Part shown: piece after piece, positions 1 to 5,356 of the stretch
Layout of the letters: each line of letters starts with the position of its first letter
Numbering within the stretch: the first letter of the stretch is position 1
From: Desulfobacteraceae bacterium 4572_89
GTDB taxonomy: Bacteria; Desulfobacterota; Desulfobacteria; Desulfobacterales; Desulfobacteraceae
DNA length: 11,791 nt
Reading direction: 5' to 3'
NCBI GenBank assembly: GCA_002085465.1
Contig: NBML01000043.1
Coordinates: forward strand, 1-11,791
Position numbers and translations under genes: made by a program
The notes under the pieces: model-generated
What the model saw: only the letters and a program-made list of their open reading frames with translations
Told to the model about the DNA's origin: nothing
The model's database searches: none

Positions 1-516
1 GACGGTATGATAGAATTTAGCGGTATGGGACCCATGGCCAGTAGTGCACACCGAGACCGGGTTCTGGGTTATATTGAAAAAGGCATTGAAGAAGGGGCCA
101 CACTGGTGCTGGACGGCCGTGACTGCAAGGTGGAAGGATATCCTGAAGGATATTTTGTAGGGCCCACCATCTTTGATAATGTAACACCGGATATGGTCAT
201 TGCCAGAGAAGAGATCTTTGGCCCTGTGGTATGTGTGGTAAGGTGCAAAGACCTTGATGAAGTTATAGAACTGGTCAACACCAGAGACTTTGCCAATGCA
301 GCCTGTCTGTATACAGATTCAGGAGAGGCAGCCAGAAAATTCAAGTATGAAGCCCTTCCCTCCATGGTTGGAATCAATATCGGCATTGCAGCTCCCATGA
401 GCTTTTTCCCCTTTGGCGGATCAGGCAACTCCATGTTCGGAGATGTCAAAGGCCATGGCCAGGAAATATTCCAGTTCTTCACAGACACCAAGGTGGTCAT
501 AGAACGCTGGTTCTAA
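1..516 (+). CDS. mmsA: CoA-acylating methylmalonate/malonate-semialdehyde dehydrogenase, C-terminal part (partial)
   Basis: This is the C-terminal 171 codons of an aldehyde dehydrogenase whose 5' part lies outside the window; the frame is open from base 1, so the ATG at 7 is internal. Features seen are the MGPMAS segment, the EEIFGPVV block, the GYFVGPTIFDNV stretch and the C-terminal FFPFGGSGNS...GQEIFQFFTDTKVV..RW region. That tail is typical of MmsA-type enzymes rather than ordinary NAD(P)-aldehyde dehydrogenases. MmsA enzymes oxidise methylmalonate or malonate semialdehyde with NAD+ and CoA, releasing CO2 and giving propionyl-CoA or acetyl-CoA in the cytoplasm. The catalytic Cys lies upstream of the window and cannot be checked. 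It is first in a run with the small gene at 547 and the aminotransferase at 1013, which would supply its semialdehyde substrate. The family call is fairly firm; the exact substrate is inferred. Confidence 0.85.
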   Translation, partial: DGMIEFSGMGPMASSAHRDRVLGYIEKGIEEGATLVLDGRDCKVEGYPEGYFVGPTIFDNVTPDMVIAREEIFGPVVCVVRCKDLDEVIELVNTRDFANAACLYTDSGEAARKFKYEALPSMVGINIGIAAPMSFFPFGGSGNSMFGDVKGHGQEIFQFFTDTKVVIERWF

Positions 517-546
517 GGAAATAAATTTAATCGGAGGAATAGTTTT

Positions 547-975
547 ATGCCCATTATAAATTTTGGCGGATTATTGAATTTTGCCGAAGCAATGGAAAAA
601 CAGGACATGGAATTTTATCTGTCAGCTGCATCCAACCCGGAAATATCTGATCTTTCAGACCTTTTCCAGGGCTTTGCCAAGGACGGAAAAAAGAATATTA
701 CCAATATTCAGCGGACCAGAAGGGAAAATGTAACTGAAATGATCCTGGAAGGTATTAAGGATTTCTTCAGAAAACCCTTTGTGCTGGATACCGGTGATGA
801 CAAAAACATGGATCGTGCCCAGATCCTGGCCTATGCAGGAAAAATGGAAACCCGGGCCCTGGCCTATTACACGGAAGGGGCTGTAAAAATTAAGGCCCTT
901 CCTGAAGTTGCCATGGCATTGAAACAGACCGGGAAAAAGAGAACCGCCCATATAAAGAAACTTTCCAGCCTCTGA
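547..975 (+). CDS. Degenerate ferritin-like (rubrerythrin-type) four-helix protein of unknown function
   Basis: A 142-residue protein with ATG at 547 preceded by a good GGAGG ribosome site at 533-537. It lies 30 bp after the dehydrogenase stop and 37 bp before the aminotransferase, so it belongs to the same transcript. The pattern resembles rubrerythrin-type ferritin-like domains: helix A with E17 and EFY (22-24), helix B around LFQGFAKDGKK (39-49), helix C around LAYAGKMETRALAYY (94-108), and helix D ending in H135. The usual metal-ligand pairs are eroded. The ExxH of helix B reads as D46/G47 with N50, and the helix D Glu is missing, so a normal di-iron site looks unlikely; E17, E101 and H135 remain. 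There is no signal peptide or membrane segment. It may be a structural, chaperone-like or redox-sensing partner of the flanking enzymes, but this is inference. I do not recognise a named family. Confidence 0.75.
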   Translation: MPIINFGGLLNFAEAMEKQDMEFYLSAASNPEISDLSDLFQGFAKDGKKNITNIQRTRRENVTEMILEGIKDFFRKPFVLDTGDDKNMDRAQILAYAGKMETRALAYYTEGAVKIKALPEVAMALKQTGKKRTAHIKKLSSL

Positions 976-986
976 AAAAGAGGCTG
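966..986 (+). other. Intergenic hairpin spanning the stop of the ferritin-like gene
   Basis: CAGCCTC (966-972) pairs perfectly with GAGGCTG (980-986) around a 7-base loop that contains the TGA stop (973-975). It is followed by an A-rich stretch rather than U residues, so it is not an intrinsic terminator on the + strand. It could stabilise an mRNA end or set relative expression of the two flanking cistrons. Confidence 0.4.
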
Positions 987-1012
987 AAGGGAAAATAAAA
1001 AAAGGAATTGCC

Positions 1013-2374
1013 ATGAATCAAGAAATCAAAGCACCGGAACTGCCGGGTTATGACCATCAGCCCAAGCCCTATACAGGCCCCTCCTATGACGAGGTAATGG
1101 CCATGAGAAAACAATATTTAACCCCCTCCTTATTGACCTTTTACAAAAAACCCATCATGATTGTGGAAGGCTCCATGCAATACCTGTACGATGAAAAAGG
1201 AAAAAGGTATGTGGACGGCATCGGCGGCATTGTAACCGTGAGTGTGGGTCACAGCCACCCCTATATTGCCGACATCGTGAGTGAGCAGTTTAATACCCTG
1301 GTCCACAACCCTTCCATTTATCTGAACCCCATAGTCGGTGAATATGGGAAAATGCTGGCTGAACACCTGCCCGGCGACCTTGAAGTCTGCTATTTTGTAA
1401 ATTCAGGTTCCGAAGCCAATGACCTTGCCATGCTAATGGCAAGGCTTTACACCGGGAACAATGATATCATTGCCCTTAGAAACGGCTATCACGGCGGCAG
1501 CCAGAGCACCATGGGCCTGACAGCCCATTCCACATGGAAATACAATATAAACCAGGGCTCTGGAGTACGCCATACCATTCTCCCTGACTGCTATCGGGGA
1601 CCCTTTGGTTATGATGATCCCGAAGCCGGCGTCAAATATGCGGCAGACGTAAAAAGTGTCATTGATCATACCACTCCAGGACGGGTGGCTGGATTTTTTG
1701 CCGAACCCATCCAGGGTGTGGGTGGAAGCGTTGTACTGCCCAAGGGTTATCTTGCCAAAGCCTACGAACATACCCGGGCAGCCGGCGGTGTCTGCATAGC
1801 CGATGAAGTCCAGACCGGTTTTGGACGGCTTGGAACCCATTATTGGGGTTTTGAATTTCAGGAGGTTATGCCGGACATCGTAACCATGGCCAAAAGCATT
1901 GGCAACGGTGCGCCCCTGGCCGCAGTGGTAACCACTCCTCAAATTGCTGCCAGACTCACCGAAAGAATTCATTTCAACACCTTTGGAGGCAACCCTGTGT
2001 CCTGCGCAATCGGCAAGGCAGTCCTGGAACTCATTGACAGAGACAAACTCCAGGAAAATTGCCTTAACATGGGCAACAGGCTCATGGCCGGATATCATAA
2101 ATTACAGGAAAAATACGAGCTGATCGGTGATATCAGAGGCAGCGGCCTTATGACAGGGGTTGAATTTGTCAAAGACCGTCAGACCAAGGAACCTGCTTCC
2201 CAGGAATGCATGGAGGTTTTTGAAACCTTAAAGGATCTCGGGCTCCTGGTGGGCAAGGGCGGATACAACGGAAATACATTGAGAATAAAACCCCCCATGT
2301 GCATCAATGAAAAAGATGTGGATTTTATGCTGGAAACCCTGGATATTGCCATTGGAAAAATAAGCATGCAATAG
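1013..2374 (+). CDS. Class III PLP aminotransferase, AGXT2-like (beta-alanine/3-aminoisobutyrate:pyruvate or alanine:glyoxylate type)
   Basis: A 453-residue cytosolic fold-type I aminotransferase. The ATG at 1013 follows AAAGGAA at 1001-1006. Visible motifs are the phosphate-binding NSGSEAND (130-137), the YHGGS segment (159-163), FFAEPIQGVGG (228-238), IADEVQTGFGR (262-272) with D264 for the pyridine nitrogen, the PLP Schiff-base K294 in TMAKSIGNG, and FNTFGGNP (321-328). The pattern is very close to animal and plant AGXT2, without the Cys-rich insertion of the animal enzyme. AGXT2 relatives transfer amino groups from alanine, beta-alanine or D-3-aminoisobutyrate to glyoxylate or pyruvate. 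Next to an MmsA-type dehydrogenase, the likely reaction is beta-alanine or 3-aminoisobutyrate plus pyruvate giving the semialdehyde plus alanine. Taurine:pyruvate aminotransferase is a class III alternative, but the neighbouring dehydrogenase favours the beta-amino acid. The gene ends its operon at a strong terminator. Confidence 0.88.
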   Translation: MNQEIKAPELPGYDHQPKPYTGPSYDEVMAMRKQYLTPSLLTFYKKPIMIVEGSMQYLYDEKGKRYVDGIGGIVTVSVGHSHPYIADIVSEQFNTLVHNPSIYLNPIVGEYGKMLAEHLPGDLEVCYFVNSGSEANDLAMLMARLYTGNNDIIALRNGYHGGSQSTMGLTAHSTWKYNINQGSGVRHTILPDCYRGPFGYDDPEAGVKYAADVKSVIDHTTPGRVAGFFAEPIQGVGGSVVLPKGYLAKAYEHTRAAGGVCIADEVQTGFGRLGTHYWGFEFQEVMPDIVTMAKSIGNGAPLAAVVTTPQIAARLTERIHFNTFGGNPVSCAIGKAVLELIDRDKLQENCLNMGNRLMAGYHKLQEKYELIGDIRGSGLMTGVEFVKDRQTKEPASQECMEVFETLKDLGLLVGKGGYNGNTLRIKPPMCINEKDVDFMLETLDIAIGKISMQ

Positions 2375-2400
2375 CAGACCCCTTATACCCATACTATCCA

Positions 2401-2430
2401 TTGACACATTGGATTGATTGCCTGTATTTT
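2401..2430 (+). promoter_or_regulatory. Possible promoter for the MBL-fold hydrolase gene
   Basis: A perfect TTGACA (2401-2406) is followed 18 bases later by TATTTT (2425-2430). The predicted start of transcription, about 2437, falls inside the left arm of the terminator hairpin. A transcript begun here would carry only part of that arm and might escape termination, while read-through from the aminotransferase would be stopped. The -10 match is only moderate, so this is a prediction. Confidence 0.4.
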
Positions 2431-2476
2431 TATAGGAGCCGGAACCTTGTTTCCGGCTCCTATATTAATTTTTTTA
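2431..2476 (+). terminator. Intrinsic terminator of the dehydrogenase/aminotransferase operon
   Basis: A perfect 14-bp stem is formed by TATAGGAGCCGGAA (2431-2444) and TTCCGGCTCCTATA (2451-2464), with a 6-base loop (2445-2450), followed by TTAATTTTTTT. It starts 57 bp past the aminotransferase stop. This is a strong Rho-independent terminator for + strand transcription. Confidence 0.9.
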
Positions 2477-2492
2477 TAAAGGCAAAAAAACC

Positions 2493-3242
2493 ATGTCTCA
2501 AATTTATACCATTCATCCCATTGCCATGGGATCCAAAGTCTTTGATAAAAGCATGATGACCTATCAATACGGCCAGGGCGAGCAATACACAATTCCAATT
2601 TTTACCTGGGTGATCAAGGGCGGGAACAAAAACATCCTTGTGGATACAGGCGAAATGAGCCCGATTCAGTCCAGGGACCGGGAAGATGCCATTGGCGGCA
2701 AAATCCACACCTTTGAACAGGGCCTGGCAAAACACGGCCTGACTCCCTCTGACATCGATATCGTCATCCACACCCATCTGCATATGGACCACTGCGAAAA
2801 CGATTACAAATGTGAAAATGCCCTGTTCTATGTCCATGAAAAAGAGCTTGAATCAATCCATGACCCCCATCCCCTGGATTATCGGTACCTGGAAGATTAT
2901 ATTGAAGATATTGAAGAAAACCATCAGATCCAGGTAGTCACAGAAGATATGGAAATCATTGAGGGAATACGTGTCAAGCACACCCCGGTTCACACCCGGG
3001 GCGGACTTACAGTCTTTATTGACACGGCCAAGGGGAAAGCTGCCATCACTGGATTCTGCATAATTGATGAAAATTACAATCCCCCAATGGAGATCAGGGG
3101 AATGGAAATGGACCTAATACCCCCGGGCACCCATGTGGATGTATATTCAGCCTACGATATAATGGAAAAAGTAAAAGAGGAGGCTGATATCATCATCCCC
3201 CTCCACGAACCCAGGTTTGCCTCCTTGGATGTTATCGGATAA
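2493..3242 (+). CDS. Metallo-beta-lactamase-fold hydrolase, N-acyl-homoserine-lactonase-like family
   Basis: A 249-residue cytosolic protein. The ATG at 2493 has AAAGG about ten bases upstream. The fold signature HTHLHMDH gives the metal ligands H95, H97, D99 and H100; H167 (in TPVHTRGG) and H238 (in IIPLHEP) complete the expected histidines. LVDTGE (49-54) is the usual second-strand motif. Where the bridging Asp of a TGD motif is normally found, this protein reads TGFC (186-189), so F188/C189 replace it. Family members hydrolyse lactones, thioesters or other esters. The lactonase label only describes similarity, and no quorum-sensing genes are nearby. It stands between the aminotransferase operon and the GntR/acetate kinase pair, separated from the former by a terminator, so a role in a linked ester, lactone or thioester step of the same catabolic pathway is possible but unproven. 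Confidence 0.82.
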   Translation: MSQIYTIHPIAMGSKVFDKSMMTYQYGQGEQYTIPIFTWVIKGGNKNILVDTGEMSPIQSRDREDAIGGKIHTFEQGLAKHGLTPSDIDIVIHTHLHMDHCENDYKCENALFYVHEKELESIHDPHPLDYRYLEDYIEDIEENHQIQVVTEDMEIIEGIRVKHTPVHTRGGLTVFIDTAKGKAAITGFCIIDENYNPPMEIRGMEMDLIPPGTHVDVYSAYDIMEKVKEEADIIIPLHEPRFASLDVIG

Positions 3243-3289
3243 ATCATACCCTGCCCCAAACGGAATATAAGGTTCCGACTATACACGGG

Positions 3290-3304
3290 GATATCTGATA
3301 AATT
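3290..3304 (+). repeat. Upstream half-operator repeat (GATATCTGATAAATT)
   Basis: GATATCTGATA at 3290-3300 exactly repeats 3356-3366 inside the large palindrome, 66 bp downstream. CTGATAAATT at 3295-3304 recurs exactly at 3392-3401. These spaced copies suggest auxiliary binding sites for the same regulator, although the sequence is AT-rich and short repeats can arise by chance. Confidence 0.4.
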
Positions 3305-3342
3305 CAATACCAAATATTTTTCCCAGGGAAAAAGAATTTTAC

Positions 3343-3370
3343 TTGACTTTAAACTGATATCTGATATATT
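3343..3370 (+). promoter_or_regulatory. Promoter P1 of the GntR-acetate kinase operon
   Basis: TTGACT (3343-3348), a 16-base spacer, and an extended -10, TGATATATT, with the hexamer TATATT at 3365-3370. The predicted start near 3377 leaves a leader of about 113 bases before the ATG at 3490. The whole -10 sits within the palindrome at 3348-3385, so a bound regulator would block it. Confidence 0.55.
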
Positions 3371-3385
3371 AGATATCAGTTTAAA
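3348..3385. promoter_or_regulatory. Large palindrome overlapping P1, probable operator
   Basis: TTTAAACTGATATCT (3348-3362) and AGATATCAGTTTAAA (3371-3385) are perfect 15-base inverted arms around the 8-base spacer GATATATT. The palindrome covers the spacer and -10 of P1. It carries no downstream U-tract and lies over 100 bp before the gene, so an operator fits better than a terminator. The GntR protein encoded just downstream is the obvious candidate ligand by autoregulation; the site is longer than typical GntR sites, so it may hold two dimers or another regulator. Confidence 0.6.
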
Positions 3386-3415
3386 AATGACCTGATAAAT
3401 TATTGACCCTGTTTA

Positions 3416-3449
3416 TTGACTGGGCCTACAGGTTCGTATATCATACAAA
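3416..3449 (+). promoter_or_regulatory. Second promoter P2 with an embedded GTAT/ATAC operator
   Basis: TTGACT (3416-3421), a 17-base spacer, then TATCAT (3439-3444). Overlapping the -10 is the dyad TTCGTAT-ATC-ATACAAA (3433-3449), with six of seven arm positions matching. GTAT...ATAC dyads are characteristic of GntR-family, especially FadR/FCD-type, operators. The predicted start near 3451 gives a leader of about 40 bases before the regulator's ATG. Confidence 0.5.
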
Positions 3450-3489
3450 GTTCTTTTAAAAGCATGGAAACCAAAGGCAATACCCTAAA

Positions 3490-4161
3490 ATGAAGAACAG
3501 GTTAAATATTTTATCCTTACGTGAACAGGTCTATGAGTACCTGAGAACCGAAATGGTTACCGGTGGCCTGGCTCCCGGCTCAACCATCAACCTCAACAGG
3601 ATTGCTCAACAGCTGGGCATCAGCAAGACCCCTCTCAGGGACGCATTGATCCATCTGGAGCAGGAAGGCTTTGTCACCATACTTCCCAGAAGAGGTGTCA
3701 TGGTAAATGCCCTTGAATTAAAAGACGTAAAAGATGCCTATAATGCCATAGGCATCATTGAGGCCTCAATTATTCAGGATTGTTTTGATAAAATTACCCC
3801 CTCCCATATTTCCCGGCTGGAAGATCTCAATTCAAGGATGATACAAGACATTGAAAACAATGATTTTTCCAGGCTTTTTGCAACCAACCTGGCATTCCAT
3901 GATGTGTATAACAATCTTTCAGACAACCCCCTCTTAAAAAAATTCATCTTTCCCATCAAACACAGGCTCTACGATTTCCAGGGCCAGAGTTATATTGCTG
4001 AATGGGAACTTAGAAATTGTAAAGAGCATTCAAAATTCATTGATTTCCTGCAACAGGGGAACCCTTTGAAAGCCTCACAGATATTAAAGGATGTCCACTG
4101 GTCCTATGGGGTGCAGGAAAACTATATCAAACAATTTTATGCAATGACCGAACAAAATTAA
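3490..4161 (+). CDS. GntR-family transcriptional regulator, FCD subfamily
   Basis: A 223-residue DNA-binding repressor or activator. The N-terminal winged helix-turn-helix spans about residues 8-73, with the hallmark TGGLAPGSTINLNRIAQQLG then SKTPLRDALIHLEQEG, and the wing at LPRRGVMV. The C-terminal helical FCD effector domain runs from about 78 to 210. FCD domains usually bind a metal through Asp and three His; here the matching positions are N133, H137, H180 and H203, so the Asp is replaced by Asn. The start at 3490 has only a weak AAAGG twelve bases upstream. The gene lies 12 bp before acetate kinase, and the two are surely co-transcribed. FCD regulators commonly sense organic acids or sugar acids, so it probably controls this pair, and perhaps the neighbouring catabolic genes, in response to a pathway acid. 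The effector is not predictable from sequence. Confidence 0.88.
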   Translation: MKNRLNILSLREQVYEYLRTEMVTGGLAPGSTINLNRIAQQLGISKTPLRDALIHLEQEGFVTILPRRGVMVNALELKDVKDAYNAIGIIEASIIQDCFDKITPSHISRLEDLNSRMIQDIENNDFSRLFATNLAFHDVYNNLSDNPLLKKFIFPIKHRLYDFQGQSYIAEWELRNCKEHSKFIDFLQQGNPLKASQILKDVHWSYGVQENYIKQFYAMTEQN

Positions 4162-4173
4162 AAAGACAGAACC

Positions 4174-5352
4174 ATGAATGTCTTGGTAATCAATACGGGC
4201 AGCTCTTCCTTAAAATATCAGCTCTTTGATATGAAAAATTCTCTCACCATGATCGCAGGTGTTGTGGAGAGAATTGGTGAAACCAAAGGAACAATAACCC
4301 ATAAAAATTTTTCCAGTTCCAAAATAAAAAAAAACAAAAAAACACTGCCCATACCTGACCACCAGAAAGCCATGCACCTGGTGGCCGACCTGATAACCCA
4401 GAAAATTGATGCCATTGGCCACCGTGTGGTCCAGGGGGGAGAGTCATTCAAAACCGCCACCCTGATCACCAGGAAAGTTAAAAAAGCCATCCAGGAAAAC
4501 AATCTCCTGGCCCCCCTGCACAATCCCCCCAACCTCATTGGGATTACTCTGGCTGAAAAATTTTTTCCAGGCAAACCCCAGGTGGCTGTATTTGACACCA
4601 ATTTCCACCAGACCATTCCGGAAAAAGCTTTTTTATACGCCCTTCCCCATGAATACTATACAAGATATAAAGTACGCAAATATGGATTCCACGGCACTTC
4701 CCACAAATATATAGCCCAGAAGGCTGCCCTTCTCATGGGCAGAAAACCAGAAGAAACCAACCTCATCACCCTGCACCTGGGCAATGGCTGTTCAATTTCT
4801 GCCGTTAAACAGGGCAAATGCCAGGACACCTCCATGGGCATGACCCCCCTTGCCGGAGTGATGATGGGAACAAGGACCGGTGACTTTGATCCAGCCATAT
4901 TTGGATACCTCATGGACAAAACCGGCATGACCCAAAAGGAATTAGGTGATGTTCTCAACAAGAAAAGCGGGTTCAAGGGTATCTGCGGCCTCAATGACCT
5001 GCGGGATATCCACGAACAATCGGCCCTTAGTGATAAAAGAGCCCAACTAGCCGTCGACATGTTTGCCTATCAAATCAAAAAATATGTCGGGGCCTATATA
5101 GCAGTCCTAGGCCATGTGGATGCCCTTGTATTTACCGCAGGCATCGGAGAAAATGACGAAATCGTCCGAAGTAAAATCCTGGAGGATATGTCCTTTCTAT
5201 GCATTGAGATTGACCCTGAAAAAAACAACACCAGATCCCGGGAAGCCCGCTGGATTCACAGCACCAACAGCCAAGTCCAGGTTTGGGTGGTTCCCACCAA
5301 TGAAGAGCTCCAGATTGCTTTGGAAACATATGAGGTTCTGGAAACTATTTAA
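4174..5352 (+). CDS. ackA: Acetate kinase
   Basis: A 392-residue ASKHA-fold enzyme that interconverts acetyl phosphate plus ADP with acetate plus ATP in the cytoplasm. Signature and catalytic residues are all present: N7 in VINTGSSSLKY, R84 in GHRVVQGG, the catalytic Asp D141 in VAVFDTNFHQTIP, H173 in KYGFHGTSH, the LGNGCSI phosphate loop (202-208), R234 in GVMMGTRTGDFDP, the adenosine motif FTAGIGEN (320-327) and the C-terminal TNEEL with E377/E378. The length matches the family, so the gene is intact. The start lies 12 bp after the GntR stop with a poor ribosome site, suggesting translational coupling. The usual partner, phosphotransacetylase, is not next to it. It may produce ATP from acetyl phosphate made by the upstream catabolic module, or activate acetate in the other direction. 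The closely related propionate and butyrate kinases are less likely given the pattern. Confidence 0.93.
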   Translation: MNVLVINTGSSSLKYQLFDMKNSLTMIAGVVERIGETKGTITHKNFSSSKIKKNKKTLPIPDHQKAMHLVADLITQKIDAIGHRVVQGGESFKTATLITRKVKKAIQENNLLAPLHNPPNLIGITLAEKFFPGKPQVAVFDTNFHQTIPEKAFLYALPHEYYTRYKVRKYGFHGTSHKYIAQKAALLMGRKPEETNLITLHLGNGCSISAVKQGKCQDTSMGMTPLAGVMMGTRTGDFDPAIFGYLMDKTGMTQKELGDVLNKKSGFKGICGLNDLRDIHEQSALSDKRAQLAVDMFAYQIKKYVGAYIAVLGHVDALVFTAGIGENDEIVRSKILEDMSFLCIEIDPEKNNTRSREARWIHSTNSQVQVWVVPTNEELQIALETYEVLETI

Positions 5353-5356
5353 CTGT

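Noticed and set aside
1433..2098. A 221-codon - strand open frame inside the aminotransferase gene
   Set aside because: It is fully antisense to an intact, well-recognised enzyme and shows no recognisable domain or ribosome site.
3254..3290. Possible terminator after the MBL gene (CGGAA/TTCCG hairpin at 3261-3277, CCCC/GGGG outside)
   Set aside because: The stem is only five pairs and no T-tract follows, so it is not a credible intrinsic terminator.
3290..3401. Repeats at 3290-3401 as a mini CRISPR or iteron array
   Set aside because: The repeats are short, few and unevenly spaced and lie over promoter elements, which fits operator sites better than CRISPR or a replication origin.
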